Shown: positions 39,719 through 48,719 of the stretch, one piece after another
Position numbering within the stretch: position 1 is the stretch's first letter
Layout: the number at the start of each line of letters is the position of its first letter
Source: Acidimicrobiia bacterium
Lineage (GTDB): Bacteria > Actinomycetota > Acidimicrobiia > IMCC26256 > PALSA-555
Length of the DNA stretch: 64,000 nucleotides
Assembly: GCA_035948415.1 (NCBI GenBank)
Contig: DASZJD010000094.1
Location: 41,875 to 105,874 of the forward strand
Direction of reading: 5' to 3'
The notes under the pieces: model-generated
Told to the model about the DNA's origin: nothing
Database searches by the model: none
What the model saw: only the letters and a program-made list of their open reading frames with translations
Program-made: the position numbers and the translations under genes

Positions 39719-40123
39719 TCAGCCGCCGCGGGTGATCCCCGCCCGACCGAGGACCTCAGCGGACACCCCCATCTCGCGCCAAGTCGCGTACGCGATCCCC
39801 TTGCGCTGTCCGTAGGCCTTCGCCACCCTGGCGAACTCGGCTTCGAGCGTCGGCAGGTCCGCGTCGGGTCCAGTCTTGGCCTCGAGTTCGGCCCCGAGAT
39901 CGCGGCGCTCTTGGAGCAGCTGCAGGCGCTGCAGGGACGTCGCGGCCCGCAGCTCCGGCTCGAGGGCCGTGAGGCGCTTGCGGATCGAGTCGGTGGTGCG
40001 CGGACGCCCCCGCTTGGGCTGGCGGTCCTGCAGCGCGTCGAGATAGGCCTTCACCACCCGGCCCTCGGCGCGCCCCTCGGCCATCGCCTCCTTGTGCGCC
40101 GCTGTCATCTGCTTCGGTGCCAT
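39719..40123 (-). CDS. Hypothetical protein with AT-hook-like motif
   Basis: 134 residues. Near residue 37-46 it has KRGRPRTT, an AT-hook-like core (GRP flanked by basic residues), then a long helical, Leu/Arg/Glu-rich region (RKRLTALEPELRAAT) that could form a coiled coil. No other domain recognised; a role in DNA or nucleoid binding is only a suggestion. The ATG is at 40121-40123. It lies between purQ and purL, antisense to the operon. I do not know its family. Confidence 0.7.
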   Translation of the reverse strand: MAPKQMTAAHKEAMAEGRAEGRVVKAYLDALQDRQPKRGRPRTTDSIRKRLTALEPELRAATSLQRLQLLQERRDLGAELEAKTGPDADLPTLEAEFARVAKAYGQRKGIAYATWREMGVSAEVLGRAGITRGG

Positions 40124-40203
40124 TTGGTGACCTCGATCCCATCGTATTTCCTAATTCTGGCATCTGGCATTTGGGCAAATCGAACCGCCGGTAGGCTCGG
40201 CTG
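40124..40203. promoter_or_regulatory. Divergent intergenic region with tandem CTGGCAT, upstream of purL
   Basis: This 80-base region between the divergent AT-hook gene and purL has lower GC than its surroundings (TATTTCCTAATT). It contains the tandem 7-base repeat CTGGCAT (40157-40163, 40164-40170). It must hold the promoters of both genes. Neither a clear -35/-10 pair nor a known purine operator was identified. Confidence 0.4.
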
Positions 40204-42453
40204 GTGGTGAGCACCGAGCCGTTGCACCGGGCGCTCGGCCTCACCGACGACGAGCTGGCGGCGATCTCTGGGCTCCTCGGACGCGAGCCGACGGACCTCG
40301 AGCTCGCCATGTACGGCGTGCTCTGGTCGGAGCACTGCTCCTATAAGTCGTCGAAGGTGCACCTGCGACGGTTCCCGACCGACGCCCCCTGGGTCCTCGT
40401 CGGGCCCGGCGAGGGCGCCGGCGTCCTCGACGTGGGCGACGGGCTGGCCGTCGCGGTTCGCATCGAGAGCCACAACCACCCGTCGGCGGTCGAGCCGTAC
40501 CAGGGAGCCGCCACCGGGGTCGGCGGCATCATCCGCGACATCTTCTCAATGGGGGCGCGCCCGATCGCCCTGATGGACCCGCTGCGGTTCGGCCCCCTCG
40601 ACGACCCGCGATGTCGCTACGTGCTGGAGCAGGTGGTGGCCGGGATCAGTGGCTACGGCAACTCGGTCGGGGTCCCGACGGTCGGCGGCGAGATCGTCGT
40701 CGATGACTGCTACCGCGACAACCCGCTCGTCAACGTGCTCTGTGTGGGGGTCACGTCCCGGGAGCACCTGGTGCGGTCGCGCGCCGGGGCAGCCGGCAAT
40801 CTCGCGGTGTTGCTCGGCGCATCGACCGGGCGGGACGGCATCGGTGGCGCCAGCGTCCTGGCGTCGGCGGCTTTCGAGGAGGAGACCACGACGAAGCGCC
40901 CCGCCGTACAGGTCGGTGACCCGTTCGAGGAGAAGCGGCTCATCGAGGCCTGCCTGACGTTGCTCGAGGCGGGGCTCGCGGTCGGGGTTCAGGACCTGGG
41001 CGCCGGTGGACTGTCCTGCGCCGCGTCGGAGATCGTGGCCAACAGCGGGCTCGGGATGGACGTGGACGTCGCACGGGTGCCACGGCGGGAGCTGCACATG
41101 ACGCCCGTCGAGGTCATGACGTCTGAGAGCCAGGAGCGGATGCTCGCCGTCGTCGAGCCTGATCAGCTTGATGCCGTGCTCGCCATCTGCGAGCGCTGGG
41201 ACCTTCGGGCTGCAGTGGTGGGCGTCGTGACCGCCGGGGAACGGTTCCGCGTCTTCGACGGCGCGTTCGACGCGCCGCCGGCCGTCGACGGGGCGGCACC
41301 GGACGTCCTCGCCGACGTTCCGGCCGTCAGCCTGGGTGACGGGCCCGTGTACACGCGCCCGGCTGCTGGGCCTCCCGACGGCCAGGCGCTCACCGCGGCC
41401 GCCGACCCCGCGCCGACGCTGGAGCGCAAGTATCCGGCCGGCGTCGACTTGGGTCCTGAGCTCCTCGCGTTGTTGTCGACCCCGACGATCGCCGACAAGG
41501 CCTGGGTCTGGCGGCAGTACGACCACCAGCTGTTTCTGAACACCGTGGTGGGGCCGGGCGCCGACGCGACGGTCCTGCGCCTGCCTCGGACCGGTCGTGC
41601 CCTTGCGTTGGCGACGGACGGCAAGGCCCGGTTCTGCCTCCTCGATCCTCGGACCGGCGGACGGCTCGTCGTCTTGGAGGGGGCGCGCAACGTGGCGTGC
41701 GTCGGAGCCCGTCCCCGCGCCGTCGTGAACTGCCTGAACTTCGGGAGCCCGGAGCACCCGACGGTGATGTGGCAGTTCGCCGAGACGGTGGAGGGCATGG
41801 CTGAGGCGTGCGAGGCGCTGGGGCTCCCCGTCATCGGCGGCAACGTGAGCTTCTACAACGCGTCGCGAGGAGCGGACATCGACCCCACGCCCGTGGTCGG
41901 CGTCATCGGCGTGCTCGACGAGCTGGAGACGGTCCCGCCCACGCTCGCCCTCGGTCCGGACCAGGAGGTGGTGCTCCTCGGCGTGACCGCGGCCGAGCTC
42001 GGAGGGTCGGAGTGGGCGACACGGCACGAGCTGGACGGCGGGCGCCCGCCGGGCGCCGACCTCGGCGCCGCCCGCCAGCTGCACGAGCTCGTCCGGGGGC
42101 TCGTCGCGGAGCGTCTGGTGCGCGCCGCCCACGACTGTGCCGACGGCGGTGTCGCGGTCGCGCTCGCCGAGATGGCGATCGCCGGTGGGTGCGGGGTCGT
42201 GGTCGCTCCGCCCGGCGGGCTCACTCCCGCCATCTGGTGCTTCTCCGAGTCCGCGTCGCGTGTCGTCGTGACCGTCGACTCGGAGCAGCTGAGCGCGGTG
42301 CTCGGCCGCGCCGACGCGGGCGGGGTGCCGGCCGCGGTGCTCGGCCGGACCGGCGGCGACCGGGTGATCGTCGACGGAGCCTTCGACCTGCCCCTCGACA
42401 CCGCGGCTGACGCCTGGCGCGGCGCGCTACCGCGGCTCCTGGACGCGAGCTGA
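40204..42453 (+). CDS. purL: FGAM synthase subunit PurL (small type)
   Basis: 749 residues, the size of the small PurL that needs PurS and PurQ. ATP-binding half with EHCSYKSSK, VRIESHNHPSAVEPYQGAATGVGG, FSMGARPI, GNSVGVPTVGGE; the second half contains HDCADGGVAVALAE. Makes FGAM from FGAR, glutamine and ATP. Two overlapping GTG codons (40204, 40207) are possible starts. 86 bases separate it from the purF ATG. Confidence 0.97.
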   Translation: MVSTEPLHRALGLTDDELAAISGLLGREPTDLELAMYGVLWSEHCSYKSSKVHLRRFPTDAPWVLVGPGEGAGVLDVGDGLAVAVRIESHNHPSAVEPYQGAATGVGGIIRDIFSMGARPIALMDPLRFGPLDDPRCRYVLEQVVAGISGYGNSVGVPTVGGEIVVDDCYRDNPLVNVLCVGVTSREHLVRSRAGAAGNLAVLLGASTGRDGIGGASVLASAAFEEETTTKRPAVQVGDPFEEKRLIEACLTLLEAGLAVGVQDLGAGGLSCAASEIVANSGLGMDVDVARVPRRELHMTPVEVMTSESQERMLAVVEPDQLDAVLAICERWDLRAAVVGVVTAGERFRVFDGAFDAPPAVDGAAPDVLADVPAVSLGDGPVYTRPAAGPPDGQALTAAADPAPTLERKYPAGVDLGPELLALLSTPTIADKAWVWRQYDHQLFLNTVVGPGADATVLRLPRTGRALALATDGKARFCLLDPRTGGRLVVLEGARNVACVGARPRAVVNCLNFGSPEHPTVMWQFAETVEGMAEACEALGLPVIGGNVSFYNASRGADIDPTPVVGVIGVLDELETVPPTLALGPDQEVVLLGVTAAELGGSEWATRHELDGGRPPGADLGAARQLHELVRGLVAERLVRAAHDCADGGVAVALAEMAIAGGCGVVVAPPGGLTPAIWCFSESASRVVVTVDSEQLSAVLGRADAGGVPAAVLGRTGGDRVIVDGAFDLPLDTAADAWRGALPRLLDAS

Positions 42454-42539
42454 CGGTGAGGTTCGCCGGCTCCCGCCGCCAGGACCCGCCGCCGACGACG
42501 CGGAGGCCGTCAGCGACCCCGTGGGATACTTGGCCGAGA

Positions 42540-44045
42540 ATGGACACCCGGCCTCCGGCTCCCGGTCTCAACCACGCCTGCGGCGTCTTCGGCGTCTATG
42601 CGCCCGGGCAGACGGTGTCGCACCTCACCTACCTCGGCCTGTACGCGCTCCAACACCGCGGCCAGGAGTCAGCCGGCATCGCAGTGAGCGACGGCGAGAC
42701 CATCACGGTCGTGAAGGACATGGGTCTCGTCACACAGGTGTTCGACGAGCGCCGGCTGGCGCCGTTGGACGGGCACCTCGCCATCGGGCACAACCGATAC
42801 TCGACCACCGGGTCGAGCACCTGGCGCAACGCCCAGCCCGTGTACCGGTCGGTCGGTGACGCCGGCTTCGCGCTCGGACACAACGGCAACCTCACGAACA
42901 CCGCCACCCTCGCCACGGGACTCGGCATGCTCCCCGGTATGACCGCCCCGGCCGCCGACGTCGACTCGACGACCGACTCGGCCCTCATCGCCGAACTCAT
43001 CGCAGGGGAGTACCCGGCCCACCTCCGCTCCGACGGTCGCGACCTCGAGCTCGCGCTCGAGCGCGTGCTGCCCCGCCTCGACGGCGGGTTCTCGCTCGTC
43101 CTCATGGACGAGGCCCACCTCATCGCCGTGCGTGACCGCCACGGCTTCTGGCCCCTCGTCCTCGGGCGGGTCGAGGGCGGCTGGGTCGTCGCCAGCGAGA
43201 CCGCGGCGCTGGACATCGTCGGCGCCCACGTCGTGCGCGAGATCGAGCCCGGGGAGATGGTGGTCATCGACGCGTCGGGCGTACGCGAGCACCGGTTCGC
43301 CGACCCGACCCCCCACCTGTGCCTGTTCGAGTTCGTCTACTTCGCGCGCCCCGACACCTATCTCTACGGCCACGGCGTGCACGCGGCACGTCGGCGGATG
43401 GGCGAGGAGCTGGCCCGCCAGGCGCCGGTCGAGGCCGACATGGTCATGCCGATCCCGGAGTCCGGCATCCCGGCCGCGCAGGGCTACGCCCACGCATCGG
43501 GGATCCCGTACGGGGACGGCCTGGTCAAGAACCGCTACGTGGGCCGCACGTTCATCGAGCCGAGCCCGCTGCAGCGCAGCGGCGGCGTGCGCCTGAAGCT
43601 CAACCCGCTTCCCGAGGCGATCGACGGGAAGCGCCTCGTCGTGGTGGACGACTCGATCGTGCGGGGCACCACCACCCGCCAGGTCGTCGCGATGCTCCGC
43701 GAGGCCGGCGCCGCCGAGGTGCATTTCCGAGTTTCGTCACCGCCCTACAAGTGGCCGTGCCACTACGGGATGGACACCGGCCGCCGCTCCGAGCTGCTCG
43801 CCGCCGATCTCTCCGTGGGGGAGGTCGCCGACTACCTCAAGGTCGACTCGCTGGCCTATCTCGAGCTCGATCGCCTGACCCGAGCCACGGGCGCTCCGGC
43901 GGACGCGTTCTGCACCGCTTGTCTCTCTGGCCACTATCCGGTGCCGGTGCGGCCGACCGTCGCCGACACCAAGCACGTCCTCGAGACCGGGTGGGGGCCC
44001 GACGAGGAGCCGTCGCTGCCGGTCGACAGCCCGCCGCCGGCGTGA
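42540..44045 (+). CDS. purF: Amidophosphoribosyltransferase
   Basis: 501 residues, the committed step of purine synthesis. The N-terminus MDTRPPAPGLNHACGVFG has a short propeptide; Cys14 would become the catalytic N-terminal cysteine after cleavage. The PRPP motif reads VVVDDSIVRGTT. The frame is open to 42456, but the conserved sequence begins here. Unlike the Bacillus enzyme, the C-terminal cysteines do not obviously form a 4Fe-4S set: they are only CTACLSG and the CHYGMD element (C-x-x-C plus one). purM overlaps its stop. Confidence 0.96.
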   Translation: MDTRPPAPGLNHACGVFGVYAPGQTVSHLTYLGLYALQHRGQESAGIAVSDGETITVVKDMGLVTQVFDERRLAPLDGHLAIGHNRYSTTGSSTWRNAQPVYRSVGDAGFALGHNGNLTNTATLATGLGMLPGMTAPAADVDSTTDSALIAELIAGEYPAHLRSDGRDLELALERVLPRLDGGFSLVLMDEAHLIAVRDRHGFWPLVLGRVEGGWVVASETAALDIVGAHVVREIEPGEMVVIDASGVREHRFADPTPHLCLFEFVYFARPDTYLYGHGVHAARRRMGEELARQAPVEADMVMPIPESGIPAAQGYAHASGIPYGDGLVKNRYVGRTFIEPSPLQRSGGVRLKLNPLPEAIDGKRLVVVDDSIVRGTTTRQVVAMLREAGAAEVHFRVSSPPYKWPCHYGMDTGRRSELLAADLSVGEVADYLKVDSLAYLELDRLTRATGAPADAFCTACLSGHYPVPVRPTVADTKHVLETGWGPDEEPSLPVDSPPPA

Positions 44046-45103
44046 GGGGCCGTCGCACCCGCGCCGACCACCTCACCTACGCCGCCGCCGGCGTTGACAT
44101 CGCGGCCGGCGAGACGGCGGTCGAGCTCATCAAGGACCACGTGCGGTCGACCTTCCGTCCCGGCGTCCTCGGCGACGTCGGGGGCTTCGGTGGCCTCTTC
44201 GACGTCGGAAGGCTGCCCTACAAGGACCCGCTGCTCGTCTCCTCGACGGACGGGGTGGGGACGAAGTCGGCCCTGGCCCGACGGCTGGAGCGGTACGACA
44301 CCATCGGCATCGACTGCGTCGCCATGTCGGTCGACGACGTCGCCGCCCACGGCGCCGAGCCCCTCTTCTTCCTCGATTACGTGTCCGTCGGCCAGCTCGT
44401 GCCCGAGCAGATCGAGGACCTCGTCGCCGGCGTCGCCCGCGGCTGCCGACAGGCGGGTTGCGCGCTCCTCGGCGGTGAGATCTCGGAGCACCCAGGCATC
44501 CTCGAGCCCGGCGAGTTCGACCTCGTCGGCTTCGCGGTCGGGATCGTGGAGCGGGCCGGTCTGCTCCCCGCTCGCGTCGCGCCGGGTGACCGCGTCGTCG
44601 GCCTCGCCAGCCCCGGCCTGCGGTGCAACGGCTACTCGCTGGCCCGGGAGGCGGTCCTCCGAGCCGGGCTCTCCCTCGATCGCCCGGCCTGGCCCGGGGC
44701 TCGCCACTCCCTCGGCGCCGAGCTGCTGCGCCCGAGCGTCATCTACGCGCCCGCGGCGCTCGAGCTTCGCCGCCGCGTCGACGTGCACGCGCTCTGCCAC
44801 GTCACGGGCGGCGGCATCCCCGCCAACCTTGCCCGCGTGCTCCCGTCCGGGTGCGACGCGGTGATCGTGCGGGGGACCTGGGACCAGCCGCGCATCTTCT
44901 CGGTGATCCAGGAGGCCGGCGGGGTCGACAGCGACGAGATGGAGCACGTATTCAACCTGGGGCTCGGCATGCTCGCCGTCGTGGGCCCTGACGCTGGTCG
45001 TCGCGCCGTGGACACGCTCCGTGGCACCGGTCACCAAGCCTGGCTCGTCGGCGAGATTCGAGACGGGCGCGGTCGTGTCATGTTTTCGGACCGTTCGGGG
45101 TAG
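44042..45103 (+). CDS. purM: Phosphoribosylformylglycinamidine cyclo-ligase
   Basis: 353 residues. Makes AIR from FGAM. Typical motifs: YAAAGVDIAAGETAVELIK, LVSSTDGVGTK, ALLGGEISEHPG, GLRCNGYSLAR and HVTGGGIPANLARVLP. The GTG start overlaps the purF stop (GTGA). Last pur gene in the window. bldC follows 84 bases later. Confidence 0.96.
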   Translation: MRGRRTRADHLTYAAAGVDIAAGETAVELIKDHVRSTFRPGVLGDVGGFGGLFDVGRLPYKDPLLVSSTDGVGTKSALARRLERYDTIGIDCVAMSVDDVAAHGAEPLFFLDYVSVGQLVPEQIEDLVAGVARGCRQAGCALLGGEISEHPGILEPGEFDLVGFAVGIVERAGLLPARVAPGDRVVGLASPGLRCNGYSLAREAVLRAGLSLDRPAWPGARHSLGAELLRPSVIYAPAALELRRRVDVHALCHVTGGGIPANLARVLPSGCDAVIVRGTWDQPRIFSVIQEAGGVDSDEMEHVFNLGLGMLAVVGPDAGRRAVDTLRGTGHQAWLVGEIRDGRGRVMFSDRSG

Positions 45104-45187
45104 TCTCCGCGGGCGGGTCCGGGGCAATTCGGCACAGATCGGGGCGGCGTCCGCCGGTCGGTCGATGACGAGCAGAGCGGCGTGCAG

Positions 45188-45409
45188 ATGGAACCCAGGC
45201 CCGACACCCACGGCAAACAGGCCGATGAGGAAGAGCTGCTCACCCCCTCCGAGGTGGCGGCCATGTTCCGGGTCAACCCCAAAACGGTCACCCGATGGGC
45301 CCGCTCGGGCAAGATCTCGGCGATTCGCACCCTCGGCGGCCATCGCCGGTTCCGGAAGAGCGAGATCACGCGCATCCTCGCCGAGGGCGGCGAGCCCACC
45401 GGCAACTGA
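45188..45409 (+). CDS. bldC: BldC-type MerR-like DNA-binding protein
   Basis: About 73 residues: a single winged helix-turn-helix, LLTPSEVAAMFRVNPKTVTRWARSGKISAIRTLGGHRRFRK, which is almost the whole protein, as in BldC of actinobacteria. BldC binds direct repeats cooperatively and controls developmental genes in Streptomyces. Targets here are unknown. Start: ATG at 45188, or GTG at 45182. Downstream of the pur cluster, possibly read-through from purM. Confidence 0.9.
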   Translation: MEPRPDTHGKQADEEELLTPSEVAAMFRVNPKTVTRWARSGKISAIRTLGGHRRFRKSEITRILAEGGEPTGN

Positions 45410-45438
45410 GGCTTGATCGGGGTTCTCGCCCCTCGTAG

Positions 45439-45511
45439 TGGCCGGGGCCGGCGTCGATCCGGCGACCCCGCGCTTTTCAGGCGCGTGCTCTGCCAACTGA
45501 GCTACCCGGCC
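45439..45511 (-). tRNA. tRNA-Phe (anticodon GAA)
   Basis: 73 bases. Acceptor GGCCGGG/CCCGGCC with discriminator A. The anticodon arm CGCGC-CTGAAAA-GCGCG gives GAA. CCA is not encoded. Last of three tandem tRNAs on the minus strand. Confidence 0.95.
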
Positions 45512-45513
45512 GC

Positions 45514-45540
45514 GGCGACGCCGCAACCGGCGGCGTCGCC
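45514..45540 (-). other. Stem-loop between tRNA-Asp and tRNA-Phe
   Basis: Perfect 11-base-pair hairpin: GGCGACGCCGC (45514-45524) pairs with GCGGCGTCGCC (45530-45540), 5-base loop. It exactly fills the spacer between tRNA-Asp and tRNA-Phe. No T-tract, so it is more likely a processing or attenuation structure than a simple terminator. Confidence 0.6.
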
Positions 45541-45542
45541 AG

Positions 45543-45617
45543 CGGTCCTGACGGGATTTGAACCCGCGGCCTCCGCCTTGACAGGGCGGCGTGCACTCCA
45601 AACTGCACCACAGGACC
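45543..45617 (-). tRNA. tRNA-Asp (anticodon GTC)
   Basis: 75 bases. Acceptor GGTCCTG/CAGGACC, discriminator G; anticodon arm CCGCC-CTGTCAA-GGCGG gives GTC. T-loop GGGTTCAAATCCC. CCA is not encoded. Middle of the tRNA trio. Confidence 0.95.
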
Positions 45618-45645
45618 AGGGTGGTGGCGGGCCCCTGCCGCCCGG

Positions 45646-45718
45646 TGCCCCCAGGGGAATTCGAATCCCCGTTACCGCCTTGAAAGGGCGGCGTCCTGGG
45701 CCACTAGACGATGGGGGC
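45646..45718 (-). tRNA. tRNA-Glu (anticodon TTC)
   Basis: 73 bases. Acceptor GCCCCCA/TGGGGGC, discriminator A; anticodon arm CCGCC-CTTTCAA-GGCGG gives TTC. CCA is not encoded. First of the three tandem tRNAs (Glu-Asp-Phe in transcription order). Confidence 0.95.
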
Positions 45719-45807
45719 TCGACTCCTCGGGAAGCGTGCGAACTCTAGCAGCGGCCTCTGCGACACCGGCTGGGATCGCGGCGCGGCGGCGCATGCACCG
45801 ACGGTCC

Positions 45808-46671
45808 CTACGTTCGGCTCCCGCGTGGCGGCTCGACGGGGAGTCCCGCCTCCTTCCACGCGCGGAAGCCGCCGACCAAGTCAGTGGCTCGGGCCAATCC
45901 GATGTCTTGCAGCGCGGCCGCGGCGAGACTCGACGAGTAGCCCTCGTTGCACACGAGGATGACGTGGTGGCCGTAGCCCGTGATCGCAGCCAACCGGTCG
46001 GGGCTCGCCGGGTCGAGGCGCCACTCGAGCACGGTGCGCTCGACGGCGACGGCGCCGGGAATCTCGCCCTCGGCCCTCCGGCTGGCCTCGGGCCGGATGT
46101 CGACGACCAGCGCGCCAGCCCCGACCGCGTGCCACGCTTCGGCAGGTCCGAGGCGGCGAAGCCGGGCCCGCGCCTCGCCCAAGACGGTCTCGGTCGAGCG
46201 GTCGTGAGACCGTGAGCGCGGGGCTCGGCCGCCCGTCGGCTCGCCGTCGGGGCCCTCGACCCAGCGCACGGACGCGAGCGGGGGCGAGTACACGTGGACG
46301 CTGGTGGCGGAGCGGTGCCCGAGGTTGGCGAGGGCGTGCCGCCGGTCGGCCGCCACGGCGTGGGGGCGGTCTCCGGCCGTGATCGCTCGCGAGACCGGAC
46401 GCCCCGACGCGGAGGGCCAACGAGTCTCGACCAGCTCCCCGTCGGTCACGGCAAGGGCACCGGCCGAGACGCCGTGGTCGTGGGCGGGGATCGCCTGACC
46501 TGGAGTCCAGCCGATGACCCAGGCGTCGTAGCGCGCCGTGGCGACGACCTGTTCGTACCAGCGGCGGTGCGGATCGTGTCGAACCCGAGCCTCCGAGCGC
46601 TCGAAGGCCGCAGCCACCTCGGTGGCGAGGGCACGCAGGTCCTTCGGCGCGTCGCGCCGCCGGCCGCTCAT
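45808..46671 (-). CDS. Cysteine dioxygenase-rhodanese fusion protein
   Basis: About 287 residues. The N-terminal ~140 form a cupin of the type I cysteine dioxygenase type: HDH at residues 64-66 and VHVYSPPL with H126, the expected three iron-binding histidines. The C-terminal ~110 residues are a rhodanese with catalytic Cys241 in the loop CNEGYSS. This suggests that cysteine is oxidised and sulfur is then processed by one polypeptide. Fusions of CDO with rhodanese have been reported in a few bacteria (recalled). The start is my choice: ATG at 46669-46671, since the open frame further up to 47022 is Arg/Pro-rich without domains; its ribosome site is poor. Confidence 0.85.
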   Translation of the reverse strand: MSGRRRDAPKDLRALATEVAAAFERSEARVRHDPHRRWYEQVVATARYDAWVIGWTPGQAIPAHDHGVSAGALAVTDGELVETRWPSASGRPVSRAITAGDRPHAVAADRRHALANLGHRSATSVHVYSPPLASVRWVEGPDGEPTGGRAPRSRSHDRSTETVLGEARARLRRLGPAEAWHAVGAGALVVDIRPEASRRAEGEIPGAVAVERTVLEWRLDPASPDRLAAITGYGHHVILVCNEGYSSSLAAAALQDIGLARATDLVGGFRAWKEAGLPVEPPRGSRT

Positions 46672-47101
46672 GCCGGGACGGGAGCCTCGGGCGGCGAGGG
46701 ACGGACGGCGCGGTGCCGGCGCCCGCGCCAGCCAGCCGACCCAAGACCGTCCTGGACCACCACGTTCGGGAGCGAAGGGGACGAGCCGCCGTCGGAGCGC
46801 GGAGGCGCGGCACGGCGATCCGGGGGGCTGGGCACGGCGCGTTTTGGCAGTCCCCGGCGTCGCCGTCGCTTGCGTGGTGTCGGTGCCCCCACGGACCGTC
46901 GGCACGGGACGGTCGGCACGGTCCCGGACGGTAGCCGAAACCCGATCGGCTCGATCACGTTTCGGCCGCCCGGGGCGCCGCGGCGGGCGAGGGAGGCCCG
47001 ACCGGAGCGTCGTCCGGGCCACGCCTGGAGCGGGTCAGTACGCTGACCGCCAACGAGCGGAGCGGGCTTCGGACCCCGCCTCGAGCGTCGTCAGGTCCAG
47101 C
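46672..47101. other. 430-base stretch without a supported gene
   Basis: Between the CDO-rhodanese start and tRNA-Lys. A long minus-strand frame continues here but encodes only low-complexity Arg/Pro sequence. It contains an imperfect repeat of GGACCGTCGGCACGG and GGACGGTCGGCACGG in tandem near 46892-46920. The TACGCT sequence near 47039 may be a -10 for tRNA-Lys. Otherwise nothing seen. Confidence 0.45.
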
Positions 47102-47174
47102 GGGTCGCTAGCTCAACTGGCAGAGCAACGGGCTTTTAACCCGGTGGTTCAGGGTTCGAGACCCTGGCGGCCCA
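47102..47174 (+). tRNA. tRNA-Lys (anticodon TTT)
   Basis: 73 bases on the plus strand. Acceptor GGGTCGC/GCGGCCC with one T-G pair, discriminator A; anticodon loop CTTTTAA gives TTT. The anticodon stem is 4 good pairs plus an A-G mismatch at the top (27-43). T-loop GGGTTCGAGACCC. CCA is not encoded. Confidence 0.95.
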
Positions 47175-47222
47175 CCCGGCCTGGCGCGAGCGCGCCACGA
47201 GCCGCCCCGGTCCGCCTGCGGG

Positions 47223-47873
47223 TCAGCCGGCTGAGCCGAGGCCGGTCGGACAGCTGACCCCGGTTCCGCCGATTCCGCAGTATCCGAGCGGGTTCTTGGC
47301 CAGGTACTGCTGGTGGTAGTCCTCGGCGTAGAAGAACTCGCTCGCCGCCGCGATCTCCGTGGTGATCGTGCCGTGCCCAGCCTCGCGCAGCGCGGCCTGG
47401 TAGCGGTCCCGCGACGCCTCCGCGGCGCCGCGCTGCGCGTCGTCCTCGTAGTAGATCGCGGAGCGGTACTGGGTGCCGACGTCGTTGCCCTGGCGCATCC
47501 CCTGGGTCGGATCGTGGTGCTCCCAGAACGTGCGCAGCACCTCGTCGTACGGGCGCTCGGCCGGGTCGAACACGACGAGGACCGCCTCGGCGTGGCCCGT
47601 GCGGCCGGAGCACACCTCCTCGTACGTCGGGTTCGGTGTGAACCCACCGGTGTATCCGACCGCGGTCGTGTATACGCCGGGAAGGGTCCAGAAGTCGCGC
47701 TCCGCGCCCCAGAAGCAGCCCATCGCGAACACGGCCCGGACCGTGCCCGCGGGGAACGGCGGCCGGAGCGGGGTTCCCAGCACGAAGTGACGCTCGGGGA
47801 CCACCATCGGCTCGTTGCGCCCCGGCAGAGCCTGGTCCGGGGTCACCAGTCGGCTCTGAGCTCGGAAGATCAT
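47223..47873 (-). CDS. msrA: Peptide methionine sulfoxide reductase MsrA
   Basis: 216 residues. Repairs methionine-S-sulfoxide. The catalytic motif [12 protein letters not shown] is present with its Cys, and [26 protein letters not shown] and [10 protein letters not shown] are standard. C-terminal CPTG supplies the resolving cysteine region. ATG at 47871-47873 has GGAGG upstream. Single gene convergent with tRNA-Lys. The 189 bases between it and bioD contain no recognised feature. Confidence 0.96.
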   Translation of the reverse strand: MIFRAQSRLVTPDQALPGRNEPMVVPERHFVLGTPLRPPFPAGTVRAVFAMGCFWGAERDFWTLPGVYTTAVGYTGGFTPNPTYEEVCSGRTGHAEAVLVVFDPAERPYDEVLRTFWEHHDPTQGMRQGNDVGTQYRSAIYYEDDAQRGAAEASRDRYQAALREAGHGTITTEIAAASEFFYAEDYHQQYLAKNPLGYCGIGGTGVSCPTGLGSAG

Positions 47874-48062
47874 CGCTACCTCCGTCCTCGCTGATCACCC
47901 GACGTTACGGCCGACCGCACGCGTTTTCCCGTCCGCGTCGCCCGGCGTTCACGTTCCCGTAGCAGCGAGGCAACCCGAGGGGGGCACACTCGGAGGACCA
48001 GCGCGGCGCCCGCGGCGCGGTCGGCTGACTCCCCCGAACCGACCGCCCGGGCGTCGCCTCGG

Positions 48063-48719
48063 TCAACGGGGCAGGAGCGGGTCGGTCGCCGACCCGAGCC
48101 GCTCGGCGAGGCCGGCGGGGCCCACGACGACGTCGAGGCCGCCGCCGGCCAGCCACTGCCGGTTGGCCGTGTGCAGCGACACGTCGGGTTCGAACCGGTT
48201 CAGGACCACGACGACCCGGGTGAGGCCGAGGAACGGCGCCGCCGCGAGCCGGACCGCGTTGATGGCGCCGAGCCCGGACTCCGCGACGAGCGCGACGACG
48301 TCGGGACGCAGGAGCCGCACCAGGTCGACGGTGTCACCGTCGGCGGCGAGGGGGCTGCGGGGCCCGCCGACCCCCTCGACGAGGCCGACGTCGACCGCGG
48401 CCGGCCAGGAGACCTCGGCGACGAGGTCGGCGAGGGCGATCGGCGGTCGTCCCAGCGCGGCGGCGGCCATCGGCGGCGCCAGCGCCAGCTCGTACCAGCG
48501 CTGCGACGCGCAGACCTGGTCCGGGTACTCCCCGGTGGCGTCGGCGAGGAGGTCGGCGTCGGTCGGGCCGGCGTCCGGTTCGAAGGACTGCACGGGCTTC
48601 CGGGCTGCGACTCGCTGCCCGAGGGTGCGGAGGCGAGCGAGCACCCGGGCGCCGACCCAGGTCTTGCCGACCGAGGTGCCGGTGCCGGTGACGACGACGA
48701 GCTGGGTCGGCCGCGTCAC
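48063..48719 (-). CDS. bioD: Dethiobiotin synthetase
   Basis: About 218 residues. Converts 7,8-diaminopelargonate and CO2 to dethiobiotin using ATP. P-loop GTGTSVGKTWVG near the N-terminus, KPVQSFEP, and EGVGGPRSPLA. The GTG at 48717-48719 overlaps the bioF stop by 4 bases, so the genes are coupled. bioB is not in the window. The frame is open far upstream to 49613, inside bioF, as a shadow. Confidence 0.94.
   Translation of the reverse strand: MTRPTQLVVVTGTGTSVGKTWVGARVLARLRTLGQRVAARKPVQSFEPDAGPTDADLLADATGEYPDQVCASQRWYELALAPPMAAAALGRPPIALADLVAEVSWPAAVDVGLVEGVGGPRSPLAADGDTVDLVRLLRPDVVALVAESGLGAINAVRLAAAPFLGLTRVVVVLNRFEPDVSLHTANRQWLAGGGLDVVVGPAGLAERLGSATDPLLPR

Noticed and set aside
46672..47022. 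N-terminal extension of the CDO-rhodanese gene
   Set aside because: The open frame continues but has no domain, low complexity and no ribosome site; kept as a gene-free stretch.
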